Shown: piece after piece, positions 51,585 through 61,047 of the stretch
How positions within the stretch are numbered: position 1 is the first letter of the stretch
Layout of the letters: each line of letters opens with the position of its first letter
Source: JBQTIY01 sp052387675
GTDB taxonomy: Bacteria > Planctomycetota > B15-G4
DNA length: 64,000 bases
Direction: 5' to 3'
NCBI GenBank assembly: GCA_052387675.1
Contig: JBQTIY010000001.1
Location: 124,001 to 188,000, forward strand
Made by a program: the position numbers and the translations under genes
Notes under the pieces: model-generated
Seen by the model: only the letters and a program-made list of their open reading frames with translations
Told to the model about the DNA's origin: nothing
The model's database searches: none

Positions 51585-54500
51585 GTCGCGACAGCCCCGC
51601 GAGCGCGCGCCACGGGCCGCGCCGCAAGCTGGTGAGCGGCGTGTCGCGCCAGCGGCGCGTCTTCTCCACGATCGCGTCCACGAACATGTCTTCAAGGCCG
51701 TCGGTCAGCGGGTAAGCGCCGCGGCCCTCGTGGACTGAGCAGAGCAGGCGCGCCAACCCGACGCGCTTGAGCTCGGGCATGAGCGTGGTGACGGTGTCGC
51801 TGGGCCGCACCGGGCCGAGCAGTTCGGACTCGTCGGCGCTGAGCATCGCGGTCAAGGCGCCGGCGCTGCCCGGTGCGGCTAGGCGAAAGCCCCGGCAGCG
51901 GCCGCCCTCGACGATGAGCTGCAGCCGCGCGCGGACCTGTGCGGGGGCCACGCCGGCCACGCCGGCCCCGCCCTCGGCGTGCTCGCCATCCACGAGAGCG
52001 CCGCGCTCGCCGACCAGCGCCCAGCGCCCGCGCGCAAAGTCTCGCGGCTCATGGATCTCGGCTTGCAGGCCCCCGGCAAAGCTCAACTCCACGATGCGGG
52101 CGCCGCCGGCGGTCCGGCGGCGGGCTGAAAGCAGGCGAGTCGGCGTCCCAACTGGCGCCCCAAGTGGGGCCCCCACGGGCGCCCCGCCCCGCGCCAGGAC
52201 GCGGGCCAGTGCCACGGCGTGGTAACGCCAGGCCGAGCGATCAATGACCACACGCTGGAGCCGGCCTAGGTCTGGCCCAGCCTCAGACTCGGGTCTCGGA
52301 CCGGGCTTCGGACCGAGCTTTGGGCCGCGAAGTCCCGGCGCAGATGACCCTCCAGCTCCCGCATCCGCGCTGCCGTCCACTGTGACAACGTTGTTGTCCA
52401 AACCCGCCGAGGAGGCCCCGGTCCGGACAGCGTTGTTGTCCAGACTCCCGTCCGTGGTGAAGGCTCGGAGCGCCAGACCGAGCCAGGGGAGTGTGGCTGT
52501 GTCCTCGGCCACCCACACGTGGCGGTAGACGCGCAGCCGGCGCGCGTGCCGCAAGTGCTTGAGCAGCAAGACCGGCGTGTCCAGGATCAGGTCCACGCGG
52601 CGCGGATCGAAGGCGCCGCTGCGGGCCAGTTCAGCCAGCCGCGCGAGCACGCCGGGCACCGCCTCCTTGGTGACGGCGCAGTACAGCAAGTCCACGCCGG
52701 CCAGTGTTTTCGCGTCGAGGGCGTCGAAGGCTCGCACGGCGAGTTCGCGGCCGCCAATCGAGAGGCTGCGCGCCCGCCGCGCGCAGACGCCGGCGAGGAC
52801 GAAGCGGTCCTCGAGCCACAGCAAGGTCGGCAGCACGTCCTCCTGCACGCGCCGGCCGGCCCCCAGCACGAGCACGCGGCGCGCGTCGGGCCGGGGCTGA
52901 CGTCGCGGCGGTGGCTTGGTGCCGAGTGCCGACGGCGCGGCTTCCTCGTCGTGCGCGGCCGGCGGCAGGCCCAGGCGCTGGCGCAAGTGGCGCGCCAGCC
53001 GGATCGAAAGCGCGGCGATTGTGAAGGTGGGATTGGCGCAACCACTTGTGGGGAAGACAGATCCGCCGGCGAGGTAAACGTTGTTGGTTGAGTGGACGCG
53101 GAGCGACGGATCCACCACCGAGGTGGCCGGGTCGGTGCCCATGCGCGTCGTGCCGAGGTGATGGCTGGCATCCTGGTCGATGGGCCAGCCGCGCACCCCG
53201 CCTGCGGCGCTCCGAGAATTCGCCGCGCCAGCCGCGCCGCCCAAGCCAGAGGGCTCCGTGAGATGGGCCGCTAGGTCGGTGCGCAACTCGCCGAATCCGT
53301 TGCGGCGCAGATCCTCGGCCAGCGCCTCATGCAGGGCGAGCAGTGAGCGGCGGTCCCGCTCGGAGGACTCATGCCGCACGAGCGGCAGGCGCTGCCCATA
53401 GGCGTCGCGTTCCTCGGCCAACTGCACCCGGTTCTCGGCGCGCGGCTCCATCTCCAAGAAGTTGCGCAGGCGGACGGCACGCACGGTCGGCGAGCGCCCC
53501 TCGCGCAGGCGCGCGGCCACGTAACGGGCAACCATCGGCGCGTGCCGCAGCACGAGCCCGGCCAACTTGACCCAGTCCCACGCCGACTTGCGCTCGTTTT
53601 GCAGGTCGGAGTCGTCCCCGCTTTCGGAATAGTCACGCATGGCGACAACGCGGTCTTGGCGCGCCGCCTTCCAGCGCCGGAAGAGGCCGCCGCTGCGCTT
53701 GACCAGAAAGACGAAGGCCTCGACGCCGCGATTGTCCGACCAGGGGAAGAGCGGTTCGAAGCGCACGTAGCAGTTGAGCAGGCCGCGCGCGCGCTGCTCG
53801 GACTCGGACAGCCGCAGCCCGGCGTACCCGGCGTAGCCCTTGTGCAGGCAGCCGAAGTGGTAAGGCAAGTCGCGCACCGGGCGCGCAAGCTGGATCACGC
53901 CGCCGTAGTTCTTGGGGTGGTTCATCAGCCAGCGGCCGACTTGGTCGTGCTCGTTGCCGAGGCCGGCGGCGCAGAGATCGGTGGAATTCAGCAGCAGGCG
54001 CGCGTTCTCGAGGCCGCCGGTGGCCAGCACGAAGTAGCGCGCGCGCAGCGCGAGCTGCCGGCCCCCGCGCGTCCGCACGATGGCTTGGCGAATGGCGGGC
54101 GCCGCCGGCGGCGCGGCCAGCGCGGCGGTTGGGCCCGGCGCGGCGGGCTGCGCGAGGGGCGAAGCTTCGAGGCGCAGCACGGTGGCGTCGAGCCACAGAT
54201 CGACGGCGGGCCCTTCGCAGAGCTCGCGCAGTTCGCGCCCAAAGTTTTGCGGCTCGGCGCAGGCCATGAAGATCTTCTCTTCCATGCGCTGCCAGGCGAG
54301 TTGCGCATCGCCGCGCGCCTTGAGAGCGCCGAAGCCTTGGGCCCCGAAATGCGCCAGCGGAGCGAAGCGATAGCGCGCGGCGGCGCGCGCCCAGTCGGCC
54401 AGCAGCTCCTCGCGGGAAATCGGCCAGGCGGCGTGCGGCGGCAGCACGGCGCGCGGCAGCAGATCGATCGGATCGAGCGGCGCGCTGAGTCCCGCCCAGG

Positions 54501-54816
54501 TTGTGGAGGCGCCGCCGAGCACGCGCTCGCGCGAGTAGTCCTTGATGGTGATGCCCTCGCTGCGCACGGCGCGGAGCGCATCGGCGTGCGAGGTGACGCG
54601 CTGGCGGCCGCTCTCCAAGACGCAGATCCGCAGCGCGGGCCGCGAGGCGTCGCCGGACGAGCCGGAAGAGTTGGCCGAGTTGGCCGAGCCGTGCGCGCCG
54701 GGCGCGCCGGGCGCCGCAAGTTCAGCGGCGAGGATGAGGCCGGCGGGCCCCGATCCCACGATGCAGACGTCGTACTCCGGGAGTTCGCCGTCCGTCGTGT
54801 TGAGGTCGCGGATCAT
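51574..54816 (-). CDS. GMC oxidoreductase fused to Gfo/Idh/MocA-like domain (1080 aa)
   Basis: Flavoenzyme fusion. Residues about 15-600 are a GMC oxidoreductase: FAD site VGSGPAG (about 20-26), ESGR, GGASTTWAGL, LATGGLENARLLL, and the active-site end HHLGTTRMGTDPATSVVD with GGSVFPTSGCANPTFT. From about 645 a second Rossmann start, VLVLGAGRRVQEDVLP, opens a Gfo/Idh/MocA-like domain to the end. Ala/Gly/Pro-rich linkers interrupt both parts (for example SANSANSSGSSGD, GPKLGPKPGPRP and APVGAPLGAPVGTP). The two activities may oxidise and reduce one substrate in turn; that is inference. Its GMC part is close to plant-type sugar/sterol oxidases in motif order. Confidence 0.87.
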   Translation of the reverse strand: MIRDLNTTDGELPEYDVCIVGSGPAGLILAAELAAPGAPGAHGSANSANSSGSSGDASRPALRICVLESGRQRVTSHADALRAVRSEGITIKDYSRERVLGGASTTWAGLSAPLDPIDLLPRAVLPPHAAWPISREELLADWARAAARYRFAPLAHFGAQGFGALKARGDAQLAWQRMEEKIFMACAEPQNFGRELRELCEGPAVDLWLDATVLRLEASPLAQPAAPGPTAALAAPPAAPAIRQAIVRTRGGRQLALRARYFVLATGGLENARLLLNSTDLCAAGLGNEHDQVGRWLMNHPKNYGGVIQLARPVRDLPYHFGCLHKGYAGYAGLRLSESEQRARGLLNCYVRFEPLFPWSDNRGVEAFVFLVKRSGGLFRRWKAARQDRVVAMRDYSESGDDSDLQNERKSAWDWVKLAGLVLRHAPMVARYVAARLREGRSPTVRAVRLRNFLEMEPRAENRVQLAEERDAYGQRLPLVRHESSERDRRSLLALHEALAEDLRRNGFGELRTDLAAHLTEPSGLGGAAGAANSRSAAGGVRGWPIDQDASHHLGTTRMGTDPATSVVDPSLRVHSTNNVYLAGGSVFPTSGCANPTFTIAALSIRLARHLRQRLGLPPAAHDEEAAPSALGTKPPPRRQPRPDARRVLVLGAGRRVQEDVLPTLLWLEDRFVLAGVCARRARSLSIGGRELAVRAFDALDAKTLAGVDLLYCAVTKEAVPGVLARLAELARSGAFDPRRVDLILDTPVLLLKHLRHARRLRVYRHVWVAEDTATLPWLGLALRAFTTDGSLDNNAVRTGASSAGLDNNVVTVDGSADAGAGGSSAPGLRGPKLGPKPGPRPESEAGPDLGRLQRVVIDRSAWRYHAVALARVLARGGAPVGAPLGAPVGTPTRLLSARRRTAGGARIVELSFAGGLQAEIHEPRDFARGRWALVGERGALVDGEHAEGGAGVAGVAPAQVRARLQLIVEGGRCRGFRLAAPGSAGALTAMLSADESELLGPVRPSDTVTTLMPELKRVGLARLLCSVHEGRGAYPLTDGLEDMFVDAIVEKTRRWRDTPLTSLRRGPWRALAGLSRLRV

Positions 54817-54842
54817 GGCAGCGACCGCGATCCTACCGGGCG

Positions 54843-55382
54843 CTACTCCTGGCGCTGCGAAGGATCTCGGGAGCGCGAAGAGTCGGGGCCGGGCGCCGAA
54901 TCCTGGACCGCGCCAGGTTCAGCGCCGGATTCGCCGCCGGAATCGGCGCCGGATTCGAGGGCGGGTGCGCCATCGGCCGCGCCATCGGCCGCGCCACCGG
55001 GCTCGCGGCCTGCCGCGGCGGCGGCCTCTTCGGCGAGGCGCTTGGCCTCCAGTTCCTCAAGCAGGCTGAGCATCTGGCTCTCCCGCTCGATGGACTCGTC
55101 GTAGGTGAAGCGCAGTTCGGGCAGGATGCGCAGATTCATCGAGGGGCCGAGCAGATCGCGGATGTGCGAGGAGGCGTCTTGCAGCGCGCGATCCGTGGTG
55201 CGCCGCTGCGCCGGCGTGCCCAGCACGGTGAACTTCACGGTGGCCACGCGCCGGTCGCCCGACAGCTCCACGCCGGTGATCGTCACGAAGCCCAGGCGCG
55301 GATCGTTCAGCCGCTCCAGCACGAGCACGGCGATCTTCTCCTGCAGCAGCGCTTCCACGCGATGAACGCGATTCCAGCTCAT
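54843..55382 (-). CDS. rbfA: Ribosome-binding factor A (179 aa)
   Basis: Binds the 30S subunit during late 16S rRNA maturation. KH-type core at about 1-110 (RVEALLQEKIAVLVLERLNDPRLGFVTITGVELS, SSHIRDLLG, LPELRFTYDESIER). The 65-residue tail is Ala/Gly/Asp-rich and unusual for RbfA. Third gene of nusA-infB-rbfA, 70 bp after infB. Confidence 0.93.
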   Translation of the reverse strand: MSWNRVHRVEALLQEKIAVLVLERLNDPRLGFVTITGVELSGDRRVATVKFTVLGTPAQRRTTDRALQDASSHIRDLLGPSMNLRILPELRFTYDESIERESQMLSLLEELEAKRLAEEAAAAAGREPGGAADGAADGAPALESGADSGGESGAEPGAVQDSAPGPDSSRSRDPSQRQE

Positions 55383-55452
55383 GGCGGGCTCTCCAACAGG
55401 ACGGTAGGGCGCAAAGCCTCAGGGCGCGCGGCGTCGCGCGTCCGGCCGGACG

Positions 55453-58242
55453 CTAGGCCGAGGGCAGCGCCGGCGAGGCGAGCGTGCGCTTGACCTCGCT
55501 GACCTCGAAGGCCTCGAGCACGTCGTCCTTGCGGATGTCGTCGTAGCCCGCGAGATGCAGACCGCACTCGTAGTTCTCCTTGACCTCCTTGACGTCGTCC
55601 TTGAAGCGCTTGAGGCTTTCGAGGCGGCCGGTCCAGAGCACCTTGCCGTCGCGCGACAGGCGCACGCGGCTCTCGCGGTTGATCGTGCCGTCGGTGACGT
55701 AGCAGCCGGCGATGCTGCCGTAGCGCGAAATCTTGAAGACCTCGCGGATGGTGGCGTGGCCGGTGACAGTCTCGACGCGGTCGGGGGCCAGCTCGCCCTC
55801 GAGAGCCTTCTCGAGATCGTCGGTCATCTCGTAGATGACCTCGTAGTACTTGACCTCGACGCCAGTGCGCGCCAGGGCTTGGCGTGCGTTGGCGTCGGCC
55901 GTCACGGCGAAGCCGATGATCAGCGCCTTGCTCGCGCTGGCCAGCAGCACGTCGTCTTCGGTCACGCCGCCCACTGCGGCGCGGATGACCTTGAAGCGCA
56001 CTTCGGGGTGCGTCAGCTCCTCGACCGTGCGGCGCAGCACGTCGAGCGTGCCGTGCGCGTCGGCCTTGATCATCACGTTGATCTCGGTGACCTTTTGCGC
56101 GGCGATGGTCGTGTAGAGGTTCTCCATCGTCACGGCGTCCACCGCAGCCGGCACGGCCAGCTTGGCGCGCGCGGCTTCGGCGCGCTCGCGCACCACGGCG
56201 CGGGCCTCGTCGATGTCCTCCACGGCCACAACTTCGCTGCCCGCCTCGGGCGGGGTCTCGAAGCCCAGCACCTGCACCGGCACCGAGGGCCCGGCCTCTT
56301 CGAGGCGCCGGTCCTGGTCGTCGAGCATGTAGCGCACGCGCCCCACCGCGCTGCCCGCGATGAGCGCATCCTTGGCGCGCAGCGTGCCGTTCCGGACCAC
56401 CACGGTGGCCACGATGCCGAGTTTGGAATCCTTGCGCGAGTCCACGACGACTCCGCGCGCGGGCACATTGGGATCGGCGCGCAGTTCCAGGATTTCGGTC
56501 TCGAGCGCGAGGCGCTCGACGAGTTCCTGCAGGCCCTTGCCGGTCGTGGCCGAGCACTCCACCACGCCCACTTCGCCGCCCCAGTCTTCCACCATCACGC
56601 CGGAGGAGGCCAGCTTCTGGCGCACCATGCGCACATCGGCATTGGACTTGTCCACCTTGTTAATGGCCACCAGCATCGGCACGCCGGCCGCCTTGGCGTG
56701 GTCGATGGCCTCGAGCGTCTGCTCCATGGGGCCGTCGTCGGCCGCCACCACGAGCACGGCCACGTCGGTGAGCCGCGCGCCGCGGGCGCGCATCTCGGTG
56801 AAGGCCTTGTGGCCCGGCGTGTCGAGGAAGGTGACCGCCGCGCCGGAAGCCGTGCGCACGAGGTAGGCCGAGGTGCGCTGCGTGATGCCGCCCGCTTCGC
56901 CTGCCGCGACGCGGGTCTTGCGCAACGCATCGAGCAGCGAGGTCTTGCCGTGGTCGACGTGGCCCATGACCGCCACGACCGGCGGCCGCGGCAGGAGCTC
57001 GCCGGCCAGCTCGCGCGTGCGCTGGTTCTCGCTCAGCATGAGCCGGTCCCAGGCCGTTTGCGCGGGCTCGACCGTGATCTCGCGCTCCAGCTTCACGGCC
57101 AGTTCGAGGAGCTGGTCGGCGTCGAGCATGGCGTTCTTGTCGCGCGGGTCGAAGGTGCCCGGGAACTGCATCAGAATCTCGCGCGCCTTCAAGCCGAGCA
57201 GCTCGGAGAGGTCACGCACGCCGATGGGCGCATGCACGCTGATCGCGTGCGTGGGCGCATCCGCCGGACGGCGGCTCTTGCGCATGCCGCCACCCACCGA
57301 ACGCCGCACCGGAGGACGCCGCGTGCTCGGCCGGCGCTGCCCGGACAGATGTCCGATGCGCAGGGCCGCCAGCGACGAGTTGTCGTCCGGATCGAAGACC
57401 CACTCGTAGCCCGAGGGCTTGCCGGCATCCTTGCTTTTGGCCTTGCGCTGCGCTTCGGTCTCCGCCGAGGCCGCCGCTCCGCGCTTGGGCGGGCCGGCCG
57501 GCGCGCCGGGGCGACGGTTGGCGGGCCGCGTCGGATCGAGCGGGTCGAACTCCACCGGCTCGGTGCCGGGCGGGCGCGGACGCTGCACGACAACCTTGGG
57601 CTTGAGTTCGATGCGACCAAGAATGCGTGCGCCGCGGCGACGCGTGGGACCGGAGGCGGCCGCACCACCGGCGGCCGGCTGGCCTTCCGTCGCGGCTTCC
57701 GCCTCGCCTTCGGGGTTCTCGACGGCCTTTTGCTCGTCGGCATTCGCGGGCAGAGCCACGTGTCCGCCGATGGTCACCACAACTTTGCGCGAAACCTCGT
57801 CGGGAGTCGCGGTCGGAGCCGCCGTCGCGGAGCCGGCCGGCGCCACCGCTTCGGCGGCCGGCGCGGAAGTCGCCGCCCCGGAGGCTGCGGCGTGGACGGG
57901 CGGCGCATCGAGTACGGGCGCGGTGGGCGCATCGGCTACGCCCTCGGCGGGGCCCTGCGCGGGCACGGCTTCGGTGATTGAGGCCGGAGCGGCAGGCTGC
58001 TCAGGCGGTACGAGCGCCGCAGCGGCTTCCGCGTCCGCGGCCTTCTGCTTGGCGGCCTTCTTGGCGGCCTTAGCGGCGAGCTCTTCGAGCTCCTCGCGCC
58101 ACGCGGCGCGCAAGATCGACTCGGTGCCCTTCTCCACATTGGAGGAGGCGGTCTTGATGCCGAGGCCGCCGAGTTCTTTCGCAATCGCCAGGAGGCGCTT
58201 GCTCTCCGCGTTCAACTCCTTGGCAAGTTCGCTCAGTCTCAC
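55453..58242 (-). CDS. infB: Translation initiation factor IF-2 (929 aa)
   Basis: Places fMet-tRNA on the ribosome. IF2_N segment at the start (RLSELAKELNAESKRLLAIAKEL), a 300-residue Ala/Pro/Glu linker, a second IF2_N-like helix (VRDLSELLGLKAREILMQF), then the GTPase: GHVDHGKTS near 425-433, DTPGHKAF, NKVDKS, SATTGKG, and domains II-IV to the end. GTG start with GGAG 7-10 nt upstream; 6 bp after the nusA stop. Confidence 0.97.
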   Translation of the reverse strand: MRLSELAKELNAESKRLLAIAKELGGLGIKTASSNVEKGTESILRAAWREELEELAAKAAKKAAKQKAADAEAAAALVPPEQPAAPASITEAVPAQGPAEGVADAPTAPVLDAPPVHAAASGAATSAPAAEAVAPAGSATAAPTATPDEVSRKVVVTIGGHVALPANADEQKAVENPEGEAEAATEGQPAAGGAAASGPTRRRGARILGRIELKPKVVVQRPRPPGTEPVEFDPLDPTRPANRRPGAPAGPPKRGAAASAETEAQRKAKSKDAGKPSGYEWVFDPDDNSSLAALRIGHLSGQRRPSTRRPPVRRSVGGGMRKSRRPADAPTHAISVHAPIGVRDLSELLGLKAREILMQFPGTFDPRDKNAMLDADQLLELAVKLEREITVEPAQTAWDRLMLSENQRTRELAGELLPRPPVVAVMGHVDHGKTSLLDALRKTRVAAGEAGGITQRTSAYLVRTASGAAVTFLDTPGHKAFTEMRARGARLTDVAVLVVAADDGPMEQTLEAIDHAKAAGVPMLVAINKVDKSNADVRMVRQKLASSGVMVEDWGGEVGVVECSATTGKGLQELVERLALETEILELRADPNVPARGVVVDSRKDSKLGIVATVVVRNGTLRAKDALIAGSAVGRVRYMLDDQDRRLEEAGPSVPVQVLGFETPPEAGSEVVAVEDIDEARAVVRERAEAARAKLAVPAAVDAVTMENLYTTIAAQKVTEINVMIKADAHGTLDVLRRTVEELTHPEVRFKVIRAAVGGVTEDDVLLASASKALIIGFAVTADANARQALARTGVEVKYYEVIYEMTDDLEKALEGELAPDRVETVTGHATIREVFKISRYGSIAGCYVTDGTINRESRVRLSRDGKVLWTGRLESLKRFKDDVKEVKENYECGLHLAGYDDIRKDDVLEAFEVSEVKRTLASPALPSA

Positions 58243-58248
58243 GGGACA

Positions 58249-59331
58249 TCACTCCGCCTTGGACGACGCGACGTCGTCGGACACTGAATCATTCCCGCCG
58301 GGCTGGGCGGCCGGCGCCGCGACAGCAGGCGCCGCCACGACCGGACTCGGCGCCACAGGCGGCGCGATGAGGTTGCCCTGATCGTCACGCGCGCTGTGCG
58401 GCATCTGGGTCACGCCTTCAATCTTGATGTCCCAGCCGGTGAGCCGCGTGGCGAGGCGCACGTTCTGCCCCTTGCGGCCGATGGCCAGCGCGAGCTGGTC
58501 GTCGGGGACCACAACGCGCGCGATCTTGGTGGCTGGATCGAGCGAGAGCGAGGCGAGCTGCGCGGGGCGCAGCGCGTTCGCGATGAGGTCTTCGTGCGAC
58601 TCGCTCCAGCGGATGATGTCGATCTTCTCGCCGTTGAGTTCGTCGGTGATGGCCTTGATGCGCGTGCCGCGGATGCCCACGCAGGCGCCCACGCAGTCCA
58701 CGCGGGCGTCATTGCTGTGCACGGCAATCTTGGTGCGGTAGCCCGGCTCGCGGGCAATGCGGCGGATTTCGATGACGCCGTCGGCCACTTCCGGCACTTC
58801 CAGCTCGAACAGGCTGCGCACCAGGTCGGGCGTGACGCGCGAGAGCAGGATGCGCACGCGCGGCCCGATGGCCTTGACCTCGGTGATGATCCCGCGGATG
58901 CGGTCGCCCGGCGAATACATCTCGCCGCGCACGCGTTCGCTGCGCGGGATGAGCGCCTCGGCCTTGCCCACATTGACTACCAGGGAGCCGCCCTCGATGC
59001 GCTGGACGGTGCCCAGCACGAGCTGCCCGAGGCGATGCTCGAACTCCTGGTAGACGGCGGCGTTTTCGGCCTCCCGCAGGCTCTGGATGATGACCTGCTT
59101 GGCGGCCTGGGCGGCGATGCGCCCCAGGTCGATGGCGCCGGTGTCGGCCTCGGCCGTGACCGACATTTCGCCAGTCTGGCGGTCCAGGGTGCAGTGGATC
59201 GGCACGCCCTCGCCCACCTTCTTCTGGATCGCCGCCACCATGGCGGTTTCGATCGTGCGGAAGATCAGCTCGGTGTCGATGTCCTTTTCGAGGTGAATCG
59301 ACTCGATGATCCGCAGCAGTTCGCTGTTCAT
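58249..59331 (-). CDS. nusA: Transcription factor NusA (360 aa)
   Basis: Acts with RNA polymerase in pausing, termination and antitermination. NusA_N (about 1-125), S1 domain (about 130-200; GSLVVNVGKAEALIPRSERV), KH1 and KH2 (about 205-335; VDCVGACVGIRGTRIKAI, DDQLALAIGRKGQNVRLATRLTGW). The C-terminal acidic repeats found in proteobacterial NusA are absent, as in most phyla; an Ala/Pro/Val tail replaces them. ATG at 59331. Confidence 0.95.
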   Translation of the reverse strand: MNSELLRIIESIHLEKDIDTELIFRTIETAMVAAIQKKVGEGVPIHCTLDRQTGEMSVTAEADTGAIDLGRIAAQAAKQVIIQSLREAENAAVYQEFEHRLGQLVLGTVQRIEGGSLVVNVGKAEALIPRSERVRGEMYSPGDRIRGIITEVKAIGPRVRILLSRVTPDLVRSLFELEVPEVADGVIEIRRIAREPGYRTKIAVHSNDARVDCVGACVGIRGTRIKAITDELNGEKIDIIRWSESHEDLIANALRPAQLASLSLDPATKIARVVVPDDQLALAIGRKGQNVRLATRLTGWDIKIEGVTQMPHSARDDQGNLIAPPVAPSPVVAAPAVAAPAAQPGGNDSVSDDVASSKAE

Positions 59332-59511
59332 GGTCGGTCTCCTCTCAGGCAAGGGTTTTCAGGCAGGGTCGTCGGAATGCAACGCTCCCGCGCCAGCCGG
59401 CCTGAAAACGAAAACAAGTGGGCCGAGACCCACTTGCACTCACTCACAGGACGGGTACGCGGGAGCCCGGTATTAGGCGCTTTACGCGGCGGGCCTGTCA
59501 AGGTGGCCGCC

Positions 59512-59541
59512 TTGACGCTTTGTGCACTGCGCACCTAGAAT
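59512..59541 (+). promoter_or_regulatory. Promoter of the hexulose-phosphate synthase gene, mirrored toward nusA
   Basis: Plus strand: -35 TTGACG (59,512-59,517), 18-nt spacer, -10 TAGAAT (59,536-59,541), 60 bp before the gene. An inverted repeat GTCAAGG-N6-CCTTGAC (59,498-59,517) gives a TTGACA on the minus strand too (59,501-59,496), a possible -35 for nusA, so the two divergent promoters may share this site. Confidence 0.5.
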
Positions 59542-59601
59542 TCGCGGTCCGTTTTCCCGCTCGCGGCGAAAGCCGCGGGTTCCTCTGCGCGAGGCGCCGC
59601 C

Positions 59602-61047
59602 ATGCCTGTCCCCACTGTCGGCGCTGGATCGACACCCAAGCCCGGCAACTCGGGCGCAGCCTCCCCCGGCCACGCAGCCGCGCCCGCAGCCGGTCCCGCG
59701 GCAGGCGGTCGCCCGCGGCTGCAAGTCGCGCTCGACTTTCTCATTCTCAGCCGCGCACTGAAGGCGGCCGAGGAGGCCGTGGCCGGCGGCGCCGACATCC
59801 TGGAAGTCGGCACCCCGCTGCTGAAGAGCGCCGGCCTCGACGCGGTGCGCGCGCTGCGCGAACGCTTCCCCAACATCCCCGTGGTGGCCGACACCAAGAC
59901 CATGGATGCGGGCCGCGCCGAGATGGAGATGGCCGCCAAAGCCGGCGCTAGCTTCGCGACGGTGCTGGGCGTTTCTTCGCCCGGCACGATCCGCGAGTGC
60001 GTCGAGGTGGGCAAAAACTACGGCATCACCGTGGTCGTGGACCTGGTCGGCACGGCCGATCCGGTGGCCACGGCCCGCTTGGCCGCTGAACTGGGCGCCG
60101 GAGCGGTGGGCGTGCACTGCGGCATCGACCAGCAGATGGCGGGGCAGGATCCCTGGACCACCCTGCGCGCTGTGCGCGAGGCGGTCTCGATCACGGTGGC
60201 GGTGGCCGGCGGCATCACGGCCGAGTCGGCCGGCCGCGCGGTGGCCGCCGGCGCCGACATCGTCATCGTGGGCGGCGCCATCACCAAGGCGGCCGATGCC
60301 GCGGCAGCCACGCGGGCCATTCGGGCAGCGCTTGAAGGCGGACGCGGCGCGGCGGGCGCGGCCTCAGCCGGCGCGGGCGGCGCCCCAGGCGCGGCGGGCG
60401 CCGCTGGCGCGGGCGCCTTTCGTCGCTACGGCCCGGCGCAGCTCCGCGAAGCCTTCGCGCAGGTCTCCACCTCCAATCTCTCCGACGCCATGCATCGCGG
60501 CGGCGCACTCGAAGGCCTGCAGTCCCTCGTGCTCGGCAAGCACATGGTCGGGCGCGTGCTCACCGTGCGCACTTACCCCGGCGATTGGGCCAAGCCGGTG
60601 GAGGCCATTGATCAGGCGCAGCCGGGCGATGTGCTGGTCATCGACGCGGGCGGCCGCGGCCCGGCCGTCTGGGGTGAACTTGCCACCGAGAGCTGCCTGC
60701 AGCGCAAGCTTGCGGGCGTGGTCATCGACGGCGCCATCCGCGATGTGGATGCCATCCGCGCGCTCGGCTTCCCCGCCTTCGCGCGGCTGGCCTGTCCCAA
60801 TGCCTGGGAGCCCAAGGGCTTTGGCGAAATCGGCGCGCCGGTGACGGTGGGCGGCGTGCGCGTCGCGACCGGCGACTGGATCGTGGGCGACGACAGCGGC
60901 CTCGTGCACGTGCCCGCCGAGCGCGCCGTGGAGATCGCCAACCGCGCTCTCGACGTGCTGGAGATGGAGAATCGCGTGCGCGGCGAGATTCGCGCCGGCC
61001 GCACGCTGGCCTCGATCATGGAGCTGTACCGGTGGGAGAAGTCCTGA
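59602..61047 (+). CDS. Hexulose-6-phosphate synthase fused to RraA-like domain (481 aa)
   Basis: Domain 1 (about 40-245) is a hexulose-6-phosphate synthase-like (OMPDC superfamily) barrel: QVALDFLILSRALK, ADILEVGTPLLKSAG, VVADTKTMDAGRAEMEMAAKAGA, VDLVGTADP, GGIT. Domain 2 (about 280-475) is RraA/DMK-methyltransferase-like: STSNLSDAMHRGG, GDVLVIDAGGRGPAVWGELA, GVVIDGAIRDV. The same fusion occurs in other bacteria and archaea and is annotated as bifunctional. Possible role: formaldehyde fixation or ribulose-phosphate metabolism. A 30-residue Ala/Gly linker joins the domains. It overlaps thiS by 16 nt. Confidence 0.93.
   Translation: MPVPTVGAGSTPKPGNSGAASPGHAAAPAAGPAAGGRPRLQVALDFLILSRALKAAEEAVAGGADILEVGTPLLKSAGLDAVRALRERFPNIPVVADTKTMDAGRAEMEMAAKAGASFATVLGVSSPGTIRECVEVGKNYGITVVVDLVGTADPVATARLAAELGAGAVGVHCGIDQQMAGQDPWTTLRAVREAVSITVAVAGGITAESAGRAVAAGADIVIVGGAITKAADAAAATRAIRAALEGGRGAAGAASAGAGGAPGAAGAAGAGAFRRYGPAQLREAFAQVSTSNLSDAMHRGGALEGLQSLVLGKHMVGRVLTVRTYPGDWAKPVEAIDQAQPGDVLVIDAGGRGPAVWGELATESCLQRKLAGVVIDGAIRDVDAIRALGFPAFARLACPNAWEPKGFGEIGAPVTVGGVRVATGDWIVGDDSGLVHVPAERAVEIANRALDVLEMENRVRGEIRAGRTLASIMELYRWEKS

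Noticed and set aside
53371..55104. Plus-strand open frame of 577 codons opposite the GMC fusion and rbfA
   Set aside because: It crosses two real genes on the other strand and has no domain.
55555..57981. Plus-strand open frame of 808 codons opposite infB
   Set aside because: Shadow of the GC-rich infB gene; composition is His/Leu/Gly-rich noise and no motif is seen.
59342..61031. TPP riboswitch before the thiamine genes
   Set aside because: No THI-box core (CUGAGA with ACCUGA) was found upstream of the synthase fusion, thiS or thiG.
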